From Rattus norvegicus (lineage: Eukaryota > Chordata > Mammalia > Rodentia > Muridae), in contig NC_086021.1 in NCBI RefSeq assembly GCF_036323735.1, forward strand, positions 131,771,476-131,835,475: 64,000 bases of DNA, given 5' to 3'. The notes below the pieces were generated by a model that did no database searches, was not told the DNA's origin, and saw only the letters and a list, made by a program, of their open reading frames with translations. This document shows positions 10,247 to 22,502 of this stretch, one piece after another (position 1 is the first letter of the stretch; each line of letters begins with the position of its first letter). Both the position numbers and the translations under genes were made by a program.

Positions 10247-13200
10247 GGTTATTCCTCTTGATTGTGCCTGCTCTTAAAAATGCTAACCCCCATCATCTCA
10301 TGAACCCATCTAAACACGTTTATGTTTCAAACATTCAATTTACAAACATCATTACATTGAGATTACAGCTTCAACCCATGAAATTGAAGGGAACATGAAT
10401 ATTAAATCTATAAGAGGAGTATATCATAATTTTTATTTAATAAGTGAGCTTAAAATCAACTGGACATGGGTTTGGGGTCACCCAAAGAGGCACAGACAAC
10501 CTACCAGTGACCACACACCCAAAGAAAAGTGACTTCTCCTTACATAAATACTTAGTAATTGTTAATATTGCTTCATCTGGGGATAGAAGCTCATGATTCC
10601 CTCTCCTATCCATCTAGAATCTTGACTACTTGATTTTTGGCAGTTTTATGCAAGTAATTCCAGTAATACCCTGCGTTCATGAGTGCAATTGCCATTTCTG
10701 CCTTGAGGAGTGAAGAGTTGGCATCTATGTCCCATTTAGGACTGAGTGGTCACTAAACTATTATTTTCAACATCATGACCAATTATGAGCCTTTGAATTT
10801 TTGACACCCACTGTAAGAAAAAATTCCTCTGGTCAAAGTTGAAAGTAATTCTAACCTATCAGTATGAATATAAATATATAAAGGGAGGTGGACAAAATGT
10901 CCTTTAAACAAGACAACAGTAGTAGATTTCTACATCAAGCTCATGACTTTCATAGTCATGGACTGTGTCCAGGTTTCCTGTACCAACTCTGAGTTTCTTC
11001 TTGTAGAGCAAGTCTCATATCCAGTTGGAAAGTGGTTGGTTGCTGTATAGAAACCATGCCACTATTACACCAAAGGCACAGTTTACCTGAAAGGTTAGGA
11101 TGGCAACATCAGGGTTCCTCACTAAATAATATCACTAATGAGTTTTATCCTTCCAGTGGCCTACATAGTACCTTAGGGTAGCATGAAAGCTATCCTGAAG
11201 GGAGAACATTTTCAGAACAGTTTCAGCTGGATTTCACACTACTCTAAAACCTAAATGTGTGGTATCATCAGCAATAGGGTCTAACCATCTAGTTGTGAGA
11301 GATAACCAAATGTAATGGTTTGTGTTATACCACTGATCTCTGAGGTCTCACAGATTGATAACTCATAGCAAGGAATTTCATGTTTTGCACTGAAAAGTGC
11401 ATTTAGCAACCCATGGCTTCCGTGAGAAGCATTGCCCATTCATGTGTGGTATGTCCATTCAAATACCTTAAAGATCTCAATTAGCTTACATATTGTAGTG
11501 GTTTACCCAAGTAATTTTCATAATCTTTAGTTCAGATTACTTCATAGTTTGCCTTCTGTCTGCCCTCATCCTCTTGTTCCCATTCCTGTACACCTTTAGA
11601 TCCCTGTACCCCTCTCAACTTTCATATCGCAAGAGTTCTACTATCTTCAACTCCCATTTCAAGGCTTCGTTCCTCTCCCTGTATTTTGAGGTTTTTTCTC
11701 ATTACTTTAGAGATACTTCAAAACAGACACACACAAGTCTAAAAAATGAAAACTAGGATTCATCTATGAGGCAGAGCATATACGTGGAACTTCTTGGATA
11801 GTCACACTCATTTGCACAACACTAACTTACCCATGTGACTCTCATTGGCTAAGTTGGTGATCAATTAGAAATCAGCAAACATAGTTCAATAAAAGACTTA
11901 ATTGGTGTTTATAAATTAGACCTTGTTTCCTAAACACACCTTGTCTTGGGAGCTAACTAGCATGCTGTAAAGAAGCTTGAGCTAGACAAGAGAGTTAACA
12001 GAAGCCTAGAGGGAAGAAGGCTGCAGAGAGTGAGAGCCCACCTGGGCATTCCAGGCGTGCCCCATCTTGCAGCTACACGGGAACCCTGAAAGGAAGAGAA
12101 AAACAATGCATAGCATCTCAGCAAGCACATAGAGTGTTATAAAGTGACAAATTAGTTATTTCCAATTGAGTATAATGAATTGTTAGTTGAAATTCATGAT
12201 AAAAACAAACTACCAACATATTCTCTTAAATTAGTTATGAATCAGTGAAGTTCAGCCTCAAAACAGGATTTTGTGATATTTGTTTAGAATAGAACAAGCC
12301 TAGATAAGGAGAGAAAGCTGTGGCTGAACCTAGCAATAGATATGAGAATGGAAATGAGAAGAAGGGAGACAATAATTTCTCAAAATCTGATAAAGTTTTC
12401 ATAGTCTTAGGATTTCATTTGTCTAGAGAAAGGAAAATGTTGTGGTTAGTTGATCATATCAGATTAAGGTCAGCCAAATATGGTAACATGCAGAGCACAA
12501 TAACTGTCTTTTAAGTGAATTAAATATTATTTCTCTTGTGTTCATAAAAAATATAAAAGACAGTATAGAGTTGCAAACTGCTTCTATGTTGTTAGTCTAC
12601 CATCTAAAGGCATTGTCTCATGACAGCCCCTCATGCACTGAAACTCGTCTGTGATCTAATCAGCCCAAAAGAAAGAAGATGTGTTGCTGCATATAGTATT
12701 AAAAGAAATCATTTGCTTCTGTAGAATTACAAAACAGAGTCAAAAGGCCATGAAAACATATAAGGAATGAAAATGAAGAATAGCTATATGAGAACACTGT
12801 ATATATCACATTATTCAAGTAACTTTGTCTTTCTACGGGTGGATCATTTGCTAGAAAGGCTATAAGTTTCATGCAGAAATATGTGACAGAAAACAGCAGT
12901 TAAGATCCCAGAATCAGAGGTGACTGAGACATCAAGAGCCACTAATAACTTCAGAGAAAATTTAAGCCTGAAAAATAGATTCCCTACAAAATCCACCATG
13001 TCATAAATAATAATGTCATGGACTCCCACACACCCATTATTAGAGCTTTTATGCTCATAGCTTATACTGTATTATACACTCCCTGTATACTTCTAAATAA
13101 CAAAGGATTTAAAATAAAATACAGCTATACTACAAACTAAGTTAGTCTAAATCATAAGGAATCAAAGACTCTGAAAGCATTTATATTACATGTAGAAAAA

Positions 13201-13327
13201 TACAAAATCAGTGACTTGGGGGTCAAACAATAAGCTTTGGAAACCACAGAGCTGAAATAATGTGTGGACAGAAATAAGTAGATAGAATTGAATTAAGGGG
13301 AAAATATATATGCACATGTGTGTGGTG
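10247..13327. other. Unassigned AT-rich sequence, probably containing old rodent repeats
   Basis: No coding feature is supported; the longest ORFs are about 60 codons. The stretch around 10700-11500 has the texture of an old, mutated interspersed repeat, but I cannot name the family. Sequence near 11730-11800 vaguely recalls L1-type text. A RepeatMasker run would settle both. Confidence 0.45.
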
Positions 13328-13448
13328 TGTATGTATGTATGTAAGAGGAAGAAAATAAGGAAGGAAGGAAGGAAGGAAGGAAGGAAGGAAGGAAGGAAGG
13401 AAGGAAGGAAGGAAGGAAGGAAGGGAGGGAGGGAGGGAGGAAGGAAAG

Positions 13449-13481
<33 letters not shown>

Positions 13482-13558
13482 AGGAAGGAAGGAAGGAAGG
13501 AAGGAAGGAAGGAAGGAAGGAAGGAAAGAAGGGAGAATGGAAGGAAGGAAGGAAGGAA
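13328..13558 (+). repeat. Compound (GTAT)n/(GGAA)n/(GGGA)n/(GGCA)n/(GGAA)n microsatellite
   Basis: After a short GTAT run (13328-13343), GGAA units fill 13358-13421. GGGA units follow at 13422-13440, GGCA units at 13448-13480, then GGAA again to 13558 with a few interruptions. The GGCA block is a propagated single-base variant inside a GGAA array. Long ORFs on both strands (Lys/Glu/Gly/Arg-rich on plus; Leu/Pro/Ser/Phe-rich on minus) are artefacts of the repeat. Confidence 0.98.
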
Positions 13559-14039
13559 AAAATTCTGAGCTAGAATATACTTAGTTTTCCAGTGGGTAAT
13601 AAATAGCATTCAGAAGATGAAAATGGAAAGTATAACATCTAAATAACACTATGACATTTGGCACTTAATCTCTCTTGCCTCTTCGAACTAACTCAATCCC
13701 AAGAATACGTAGCCAAGACTGTGTCCTACAGATAGACACTACCTCATTTATCCCTGCGAACTCTGCAAGTGAAACGCCACGAATATGGTTTGGAACAGTT
13801 CTCTAAGATTTTTGATTTGCATGTCCTTATAAAATGATGGAATGAATCCCATTTTTGAGTACCTAGATGAACATACTTACAGAAGAATTGACGCTGCCAA
13901 GTCATCAGACCTAGTTGCTCTCACTTTCACCCAGTCTCAAGGCCCAGTGTTTTCTGGATACTCCAGCAAACTTCTCCCACAAATGGACCTTATCCACCAC
14001 TACTAGAGCTGTCCCCCTGAATAGTGTTAATTATCTTTG
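13559..14039. other. No feature recognised
   Basis: AT-rich unique-looking sequence between the GGAA array and the MaLR LTR. Only short chance ORFs are seen. Confidence 0.5.
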
Positions 14040-15285
14040 CTAGTATACTAGTTGGAATGAAAAGTATCCCCCATTGGCTCATGTAGTAGGTCAACAGTTT
14101 GTGACACTAGGAGTGTTGTATGTATGAAGAAGTAGTGGGCAGTCATGATAGCTTTTCAATGAACCTATAAGTTAAACTACCACAGTTCAGTAATTGCTAT
14201 GGAAAATGAACTTTTCCAGGGTATTTCATCAGAGTAACAGAAAAGTAACCAGTACAGAAATTGGTACAGAGAATGGGGTGTTGTGATACAGTCAACCATA
14301 TGTTCTTTTTGCTTTTGGAGTATTTTTATGGTAGAACTGGGAACTGTGTGCTGGAATAGCCATTAAATGTTGGAAGTAGAATTAATCAGTCATCACAGTA
14401 GGAGTTTTAAAGTAGAGAATGCTGAGAGGATTGTGGACAGTAGACTCGGCTTGTGAAGGTTCGGTGGGGTATCAAAAAGTCTGTCAGAAACAAGCCGCTT
14501 GTGATATTTTGGCAAAGAATCTGACTACATTCTGTCTTTATATGATAATGTGCATGGGGTTGAATTTAAAGGTAATGAACCAATTTCATTGATGAAAGAA
14601 ATTATAAGACAGAATAACATTAAGTCTGAGGAATATTACTGATTACTCTTATGTAAGTGTATAATGAAAAATATCAGCAAAAGGAATGAGAGGAAATAAA
14701 AGCATGCAATTTGGAGAAGAAAAGAGCACTGGGAGGAAAGTTACATGTTGAAAAAGAAGATGTAATTGTTTTTTAAAAAAATAGATTGGTTCTATTGAAG
14801 AAGCAGTCTTTGGTCCTGAACTGGAAAGATAGGAAGAATGCCCTCAGGGCAGGACCACTCTTAGTAAAGCTTCTACTTTATGAAAGGAGAGAGGCTAAAT
14901 AGTTTCTTGCTGCTAGAAAGACCATCCTGGGAAGCTTTTCACCAGCTTTGTAATATAGAAGCTGCTGTTCCAAGAGGGTCAGAGTCATTCCAAGCTGGCA
15001 GACCAACTTGTCAGTGCCACCCACTGTATTGGTTTTGTAAGCATGATGGATGCAAGAATGAAGGGTCATAAGTTCTTATTCCAGTTTCAGAGAACCACTC
15101 AGGGCTATAAATGTGATAGAGCCTTAGTCCCTGTGAGAGATCCTGGTGGTAAAACTTGGTTTATAGAGCACAGTTCAATGCACTGGAGATGCAAGAGTCA
15201 TGAGCCATGAACCATGAACCAAGGAGAGCTGAAGATAGTCCACACGACGGTAAAGATCCAATGAAGAAGACACTCTGAGGGTGTC
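14040..15285 (+). mobile_element. MaLR (ERVL-related) LTR plus internal sequence, decayed
   Basis: About 14040-14250 resembles the end of a rodent MT/ORR1-type LTR (CATTGGCTCATG, then a tail reading TCAGAGTAACAGAAAAGTAACCA). It is followed by the characteristic start of MaLR internal sequence (ATTGGTACAGAGAATGGGGTGTTG) at 14259. Noncoding MaLR internal text continues to about 15285, including the TTCCAAGCTGGCAGACC and CATAAGTTCTTATTCCAG segments. MaLR elements are non-autonomous and encode no protein, as seen here. No right-hand LTR is visible; a minus-strand L1 abuts it. The subfamily is not assigned. Confidence 0.75.
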
Positions 15286-16680
15286 GTAACTTTTTTCTGT
15301 TAATTTATTTATCTACTTTGCATCCTTCTACTCCCGGTACACACCTCGCAAAACCTTCCCCCCAAACGCACTTCCCCTTAACTTCTGATAAGGAGGCGGT
15401 CTTTCACAAGGAATCAACTCATACTTGCACCTCGAGTCACTGTAGGACGAGGTGCATCCTCTTCCACTGAGGCCAGACAAGACAGCCAGTTAGGGGAGCA
15501 GGATCCATGGGCAAGCAATAAAATCAGATTTATTTGATTTTGGTCTTCCAGTAGTTGGGAGACCCACACAAACACCAAGAGGTACACCTACTACAAATGT
15601 ATGTAGGGGAGGTCGGGGGGAGTAGACCCAGACCTTGTATGATCTTTGGTTGGTGGTTCAGTCTCTAAGAGCCTGAAAAGGTCCTGGTTAGTTGACTCTT
15701 AGTCTTCTTCTGGACTCCCTATCCCCTCTATGTTCCTCAATCCTTCCCACAACTCTTCCCCAAGACTTATCAAGCTCACTCTAATGTTTGAGTGTGAGTC
15801 TATGCATCTGTTTCCATGGCCTGCTGGGTGGAATCTCTCAGAAGACAGTTATGCTAGGTTCCTGTATGCAAGCATAACAGTGTCATTCATAGTGTCAGAG
15901 TTTCTTACCCATGGGATGGATCACCAGTTGAGCCACTCATTTGTTGTCCATTCCCTCAGTCTCTGCAACATCTTCGTCCCTGCACTTCTTGTAGGGAGAA
16001 CAAATTTGGAGCCAAGATTTAGTGGCTGGGTTGGTGACCTTATTCCTACACTGGGAGTCCTGCCTGGCTACAGGGTGTGGCTCTGTTGGGCTCCATATCT
16101 TCCATTGCTAGAAGTCTCAGCTAGAGTCACCCTAGTAGGCTCTCTGGAGCCTCTACCATCCCAGGTCTCTGGAGTGTTAGAGAGATGACCTGATTCCAGA
16201 CGATTTCACTTCACTCTTCCATCCATTTCTACCAGGCTCTCCCTATGTCTGATGCCCCTGGTGACCTCCCAAACCCCTCTCCCAACAAGTTACAGTTTTA
16301 TTTCCTCTTCTGTGTGAGATTCAAGCACCCTCCCTTGGGCCCTCTTGTCATTTAGCTTATTTGGGTCTGTGGATCATGGATATCCTGTATTTTATATCTA
16401 CATCCACTTATAAGTGAGTGTACATCGCAAAAGTCCTCTTAAGTCTGGGCTAGCTTACCCAGGATGACAGTTTCTAGTTCCATCTATTTGCCTTCAAATT
16501 TCATGATGTCCTTTTTTTTTAATAGTTGAGTAGTATTCCATTGTGTAAATGAACCACATTTCCTTTATCTATTCTTTAGTTGAGGAGCATCTGGCTTGTT
16601 TATACTTTCTAGATATTACCATTAAAGCTGGCATAAACATAGTTGAGCAAGTGTCCTTGTGGTATGGTAAAGCATTTGGG
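15286..16680 (-). mobile_element. Minus-strand Lx-type L1, 5' truncated
   Basis: Read on the minus strand, about 16680-16420 encodes the decayed C-terminus of L1 ORF2 (the NIYTMEYYS-like region appears reversed at TAGTATTCCATTGTGTAAATG). The rest, down to about 15286, is 3' UTR. Divergence from the young L1 at the left end is large, so this is an older rodent Lx-type subfamily. A 152-codon plus-strand ORF at 15730-16188 lies wholly inside the antisense 3' UTR and is not a gene. Confidence 0.8.
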
Positions 16681-17396
16681 AGGGGGGTATAGGGAATAAT
16701 AACTTTTATTTCCTGGTATTGGCTATTTTTTACTTTTTCATTTTTTTATATTTTTCTATATTGTTTTTAGTTTGTTATTATGTGAAATTACACCAAATAA
16801 ATTATCAATCACTGGTAAATAAACAAATAAATATAAAACAGAAGAAACATTTAAAGACACAAATGGATGTGACTAAAGAGCCTCCTATGACCTAATCAAT
16901 AGATCAAAAGTGTAAATCAAAGAAACAATATTAAAAGTTGTAAGGGACAACTTATTCAAATAAAAAAGCAAATACAACAGGGAACATTCTACTTTCATCA
17001 CAAACCTTAAAAGACTGAAAAGGATGAAACAGTCAGAAGGAACTCCCATCAGTCAACATGAGGTACTGGAAAAAGTGTCTCAAAGATTATGAGAAACAAA
17101 GGGATCTCAAGGTAAATACAGACTAAGGCAATCCAGAAAGCACTATAGAAAATCTCTTAAGATATAGTACATACTGGGGAAGCATAAAGTATCATCCATT
17201 AGAGCACATTAAAATATGTATCTAATGAGTGGAACTGATGACAATCAAGAGCTAGAAAAGATTCATTCATGCCCAGCATAGAAAACCAGCAAACATTTAA
17301 GAGTAAATGGAAAAAGGAAAGCAAATACCAACCACTCAATCAAATGTAACATCAACCACCTTAGCTTTTACTCCAATTGCCATGACCAAATATTTT

Positions 17397-17775
17397 TACT
17401 ATAACGGTTTGAATAAGAATGCCCTCCCCTGATGCTTGAGCATCAGGGGTGATAACACTTGAAAGGAAGTATAGTCTTGTTGCAGTAGGTATGGCCTTGC
17501 TGAAGGAAACATGTCACTGTTGGTTGACTTTGGGGTCTCAAAAGTCCAACCCAGTCCCATTGGCTCTCTCTTCCTGCTGATGTAGATCCAAAGGTAGAAC
17601 TCCCAGCTACTTCTTCAGTACCATGTCCACCTTCATGACATCTTGCTCCCTGCTATGATGGCAATGGATCAAACTTATGAAACTGTAGGCAGACTTCAAT
17701 CACATGTTTTCCTTTAAAATGGTTGTCAAAGTCATGGTGTCTCTTCACAGCAGTAGAACATTGACTATGAAAATT
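17397..17775 (+). mobile_element. Rodent MaLR MT-type solo LTR
   Basis: It shows the typical text of rodent MT LTRs: a GGTTTGAATA start, a GTAGGTATGGCCTTGCTG block, ACATGTCACTG, a CAGCACCATGTC-like block and a GTCATGGTGTCTCTTCACAGCA end. No internal region follows, so it is a solo LTR, inserted into the hAT-like repeat. It contains a perfect 11-bp hairpin at 17426-17449. Confidence 0.7.
17426..17449 (+). repeat. Perfect inverted repeat (11-bp arms, 2-base loop)
   Basis: The arms are CCCCTGATGCT and AGCATCAGGGG, separated by TG. All 11 positions pair. Confidence 0.97.
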
Positions 17776-18894
17776 ATCAAAGCAAATGTTTATTTTGACT
17801 CACATTCCAGATCATGGTCTGTTACGGCAGAGGAATTACAGAAGTACAAATTTGAGGGAGCTGATCTCACTGTAGCCACTCCCAAGAGTCAAAGAGAGAT
17901 GAATCCATGTGTCTCCGTTCCATTTCTCCATTTACTACAGTCCAGAACCCAAGTCAGAAAATTGTACCACACACTGTGGGTCTTCTCACCTCAATTACTG
18001 CAATTAAGATAATTTCCCATAATCATACCCAGAGGCGCATCTTCCAAGTAGTTTCAGATTTTGTCAAGTTGACAGCTAAAAATTAACTATCACATCAATT
18101 AATAAAGGGTATAGTAAAGAGAAAACCCTTTCAATAATAACCTTAAATGCAAATGTATACAACTGATATAAAAGAATGCAGACTAAATGACTAGAGGAAA
18201 GAACAGGATCTATTTGTTATTCTCCAAGAAACTCAGTTATCCAGGAAAGACTTCAGAAAACTAAAAGCCAATCTAAGAATCTATCAAGGAAAATTATATC
18301 ACAAATAGATGGCGTAGTGTTTCTTATATTTGATGAAGTAGACTTCAACCAAAATAAGTCAAAAATAAAGAGAATCTGCATATAATAGCACATGGGATAG
18401 TTCTTTAAGAAGATATGACAACTATAGATATTTCTGTACTAAATTTTAGGACTCACGATTTCATAAAGCTAAAAGGTTTTTGTCTTATAGGTGCGGAGAG
18501 GGGAATGATGTGAGACTTCAGTACTCTAATCTTAGATTTAGCTAACTTTTCTGACTTCATACTACAGGTCAAGTGGACTTAATATTTAGAATTGTCCATC
18601 TAAAGAGTATTCCATGAAACAAACAAAAAACACATGTTCTTCTCAGTGGCATATAAAATAGAATAGTTCTCTAAGTTGATCAAGTTGTAGAACACAAATC
18701 AATCCTTAACATATACTAGAAAGAAAGAATTTTTATATCAGAACACAGATATATCAGAACACACATAGCCAGAGAAACCTCAGAAATAATACAAACACTC
18801 AGATACTGAACTTTAGGTTTCATTAAAGAAATCAGGAGGAAAATGAATTGTTTTTAATATGGATATAATCAATGAAGTAATATGGCAGCTGCAT

Positions 18895-19330
18895 TTCTTT
18901 ACTTTTGCTGTTCCCCAAGAATCACACAGAAAAACAAAATTTATTTCAAGCTGCACCTCAATACCTGGGAAGTCAGATGAACTATGTTGACCCCCTGTGC
19001 TAAGCTGACTATGTCCCAGCCCCAGTTCTATGATAGTTGAAGTTTACCATTTTTCTAGATCTCTCAGCTTCAGACATTTTTTTCTTATGGTATCTTCTCA
19101 GACCATCTCTTCCTCGTGGCCCAATTCCCTTGACTGGTGGAAGTCTCTGTCCAATTCTATCTTCTGCTTAGCCATTGGCTAATAAGCATTTATTGACAAG
19201 GAAAAGAATAAATGTTAAGAATTGTTTACACAAACTTGAGAAAGGAGATTCTTGACATAAACATTACAATGCTGTGTCCAGATCAAAACAAGATGAGGGC
19301 AGAGAAATCAGCATTTGAATAGAATAACAA
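18895..19330. mobile_element. LTR-like rodent insertion (family uncertain)
   Basis: This block interrupts L1 text. It contains the segment ATTGGCTAATAAGCATTTATTGACAAGG and a following TTTGAATAGAATAACA, which I associate with rodent ERVK-type solo LTRs of the RMER/BGLII kind. No gag, pro, pol or env sequence is visible. Boundaries are approximate, and both the assignment and the strand are inference. Confidence 0.35.
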
Positions 19331-19539
19331 TAATAACCTTTACACAATGCACACAAACATCATGCCTACAAAGAAAAATTTAAATTCATATAAATGAATA
19401 AAAACTGTAGCAAACTCTATTAGAATATATGGGATATGTCAAGGTCACAATCTGAGAATAGCTAAAAGGTATAACTATTCACATTTTTAAAGAGCTGTCA
19501 AAATAGATAACTCAATAATCTTATCAACATTCCAGCCAA

Positions 19540-19639
19540 AGGAAGAAGACAAAAAAGAGGAGGAGGAGGAAAAATAGAAGGAAGAAGGAAGAGGAGGAGG
19601 AGGAGGAGAAGGAGGAGGAGGAGGAGGAGAAGCAGCAGC
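19540..19639 (+). repeat. (GGA)n-rich purine repeat
   Basis: Imperfect GGA/GAA triplets with one interruption (AAAAATAG). The minus strand gives a Pro/Ser-rich chance ORF. Confidence 0.9.
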
Positions 19640-20069
19640 TATAGTATTAGTAGTAACTACCTCCAAACCAAAACTCAACATATGTTAAGAAATAATAATG
19701 ATTAAGGCAGAATGTAAGGAAATAGCACAAACAAGAACAAAAAAAGTTCACAGAATTGGAGTTAGTTCTTTGAAAATGTTAACAAGCTTGACAACCTAAC
19801 CATAAAGAGGAGAAACACAAATTAATAAAATAATGAATACAAATGAAATGCAGATCTCTTTGAATTTAATATTCAAAATGAAATAAAACCTAGAATAAAC
19901 TGAAAACTTCCTAACCCATGTGACTTTACCACAACAAAATTAGATAGATACACCCATAAGAATTAACATCTACTTACCAAGAAAAGCCAAGACTAAATGA
20001 ATTCACTGCTGAATTCTTCCAAACCTCTAAAGAAGATCCAGTACCAATACTTCTCAAACTGTTAAACAG

Positions 20070-21250
20070 AGCTAAACAGAGAATTCTCAACTGAGGAATC
20101 TCGAATGGCTGAGAAACCCCTAAAGAAATGTTCAACATCCTTAATCATCAGGGAAATATAAATCAAAATGAGATTCGGAAGGGTTAAGATAAAAATTCAT
20201 GTGCCAGCAGATGCTGGCGAGGATGTAAAGAAAGAGGAACACTCCTCCATTGCTGGTGAGATTGTATAGTGGTACAACCATTCCGGAATTCAACCTAGAA
20301 GTTCCTCAGAAAATTGGAAGTAGTTCTACCTGAAGACCCAGCTATACCACTCCTGGGCATATACTCTTGTGATATACTACACCATATCACAACCTAGAAA
20401 CAACCCAGATGTCCCTCAACTAAAGAATGGATGCCGAAAATGTGGAATATTTACACAATGAAATACAACACAGCTATTAAAAGTGAGGACATCATGAATT
20501 TTGCAGGCAAAATGATGGAACTAGGAAACATCAACCCGAGTGATAACAGTGATCGCACTTTGGGGAAATCAAATTAAAATTGCCTAGAGATTTCCTCTCA
20601 CTAAGTCAGAATAATGACCATCTAGAAAACAAATGAATACAAATGATGCTGCTGCTATTAGGAGTGAAATCAAGAATCACCATTACAGATATTAGCAAGA
20701 TGGTTGTTCAAAACATTAAAAATTGCACTACCACACAGTACAACTCACCACCCCAGAGCACATATTCAGAGGACTCCATAGCCTACCACAGGGATAGTTG
20801 TGTGTTCATTATCTTTGCTACATCTCTTCACAAAGTAAGGAAATGGAACCAGTCTTTATGTGCTTCAGTGAAAACAGGGATAATGAAAATGTAGTGTATA
20901 TATATACACAAAGGAAGTTTAATTACCTGTAAAACTACAGGAAATTAGATGGTCCCAGAAAGTGTATTGAGCAAAATAACTCAGACTCAGAAAGAGAAAA
21001 TTTGTCTATTCTCTCTTGTATGTATGCAAAGTATAGATTGCAATTGTTACCTGTATATAAGAGGGGCAAGAGTGAACGATTAAAATTGGAAAGAAACTAT
21101 GAAAAGAGGAAAAGAAATGTTGACGGGGCACTGTTAATCCAACACAAGTCCTGATAGGAGGTGATAGGCAGGTGTTGAGGATATAAGGGACCCTAAGTGT
21201 ACCTCAGAGAAGGATTAGGGAGAATCAACAACAGTTTGGTTCAAATTGCC
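20070..21250 (+). mobile_element. L1 ORF2 C-terminal and 3' UTR fragments inserted in the older L1
   Basis: 20070-20545 closely follows the C-terminal region of the young L1 ORF2 (TGGCTGAGAAACCCCTAAAG; the cysteine-rich GATGCTGGCGAGGATGT), with frame breaks and a deletion near 20365. At about 20553 the same ORF2 region begins again in a more diverged form (GGGAAATCAAATTAAAATTG) and runs through a 3' UTR-like part to about 21250. Thus two copies of the same segment lie head to tail, between the RT-entry and RT-core parts of the host L1. Confidence 0.65.
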
Positions 21251-22240
21251 GTACAGAACCTAATATTGTATATTCTAGGTCAATTTTCCTTTTAAAAATT
21301 CATTAATGAGACCATAAACTACAAAAAAATCGGTTGCATCCTATCCATGCCAGGTTGGTTCAACATATACAAATCAAAAAATGCAATACCATCATGTGAA
21401 TAGTTTTAAGGGTAGACACCATATGATCAAAATGAATTTGTCTAATTTGAACATAAGAAATTCCTGAAACATTTGTAGAACATGGAACATGCCTTAAAAT
21501 AATAAAAGTTATATATGGCAAACTTCTAGGCAACACCATATTAAATGGAAAAAATAGAATTTTTTTTCTGAAATCTGGGAAAAACCAAGCATGCCTACTC
21601 TATGATTTTCCAAAACAGTGTGTGAAGTCAGGTACAGCGATAAGGGTAAGAGAAAGATGCAAAGTAGATGCAAATAGAAAAGTAAGACGTTAGACAGCAG
21701 AACCTGTAGCACTAGATTTAAAATACTCCATGTACGCCACCAGAAGGCCTTTACATTGGATAAACATTTCCATGAGGTTGCAAATTGTAAACGTGAACAC
21801 ACAAAACTCAGTAGTTTTTCTACACAGCAATAATTAACTTACTGAAAATAAAATTAGGGAAATATTCATTTACAATAATTTACCAAAATAAAGCACCCAG
21901 GGATAAATTGAATCAAGGGGAGTGGGGGGCTTTAAAATGGAAACCTTAAGAAACTAAAAAATATTAAGTGAAAACATTAGATGAGTGAAAGAGGTCTTAT
22001 ACTGCAGATTGGTAGATTTAATGTGAAAATGACTGTATTGTCAACTGTAGTGTATAGATTCAAGGCTATCTCTATCAAAATTCTAATGTCATTCTTCACA
22101 GAAATAGGAAACAAATACTGGAATTCATATAGAAACACAAAAGACCAGGTGAAGACAAAGTAATCCTACACAGAAATAGCATTGCTGAGTTTGATTTCAA
22201 ATGATAATACCAAGCCATAGTAACAGATAGTATTGTACCA

Positions 22241-22340
22241 GGAAAAATGGGGGAAGGAAGGGAGTGAAGGGTGGAGGGGGGGGAGGGGAGAAAAGGAGGG
22301 AAGGATGAGGGAGGGAGGAAGGGAGAAAGGACAGGAAAGA
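22241..22340 (+). repeat. G-rich polypurine tract
   Basis: An almost pure A/G stretch with G runs up to eight at about 22276-22283; low-complexity sequence. Confidence 0.85.
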
Positions 22341-22409
22341 AATATATGATAGAGGTTCCAGAAACAAACCAGTATGTCTATAGCCAATTAATATTTAATG
22401 TGTATGCAC

Positions 22410-22414
22410 ATGTG

Positions 22415-22500
<86 letters not shown>
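22410..22500 (+). repeat. (TG)n(AG)n compound microsatellite
   Basis: TG units occupy 22410-22445, with one CG interruption, followed directly by about 27 GA units to 22500. ORFs in all frames here are artefacts. Confidence 0.98.

Positions 22501-22502
<2 letters not shown>

Larger units (their letters stand above)
17345..18095 (+). mobile_element. Rodent hAT-like (URR1-type) element, split by an MT LTR
   Basis: About 17345-17396 (ACTCCAATTGCCATGACCAAA) and 17776-18095 look like the two halves of a common rodent repeat. The right half begins near TTTATTTTGACTCACA and ends with the characteristic TGTCAAGTTGACAG and CTATCACA text. I believe this family is the URR1 group of non-autonomous hAT elements; the family name is from memory and uncertain. 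The halves are separated by an LTR, showing that the LTR came later. Confidence 0.55.
16831..22230 (+). mobile_element. Ancient sense-strand L1 remnant, interrupted by later insertions
   Basis: Pieces appear in L1 order on the plus strand. ORF1-like text lies near 16900-17340 (AAAGAAACAATATTAAAAG), ORF2 endonuclease-like text near 18100-18890, the pre-RT and RT entry region near 19680-20065 (CACTGCTGAATTCTTCCAAA), and the RT to thumb region near 21300-22230 (GGTTGGTTCAACATATAC; TGTCATTCTTCACAGAAATAGG). No reading frame survives. The gaps are filled by a hAT-like element with an MT LTR inside it, an LTR-like segment and a piece of a younger L1. The 3' end is absent. Several independent L1 fragments in tandem is an alternative reading. 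Confidence 0.65.

Noticed and set aside
13223..13609. 128-codon minus ORF of Leu/Pro/Ser/Phe repeats and 87-codon plus ORF of Lys/Glu/Gly/Arg repeats
   Set aside because: Direct translation of the GGAA/GGCA microsatellite.
15730..16188. 152-codon plus ORF
   Set aside because: Lies wholly in antisense Lx L1 3' UTR sequence.
18895..19330. Complete endogenous retrovirus
   Set aside because: Only LTR-like text; no gag, protease, polymerase or envelope homology is visible anywhere in the window.
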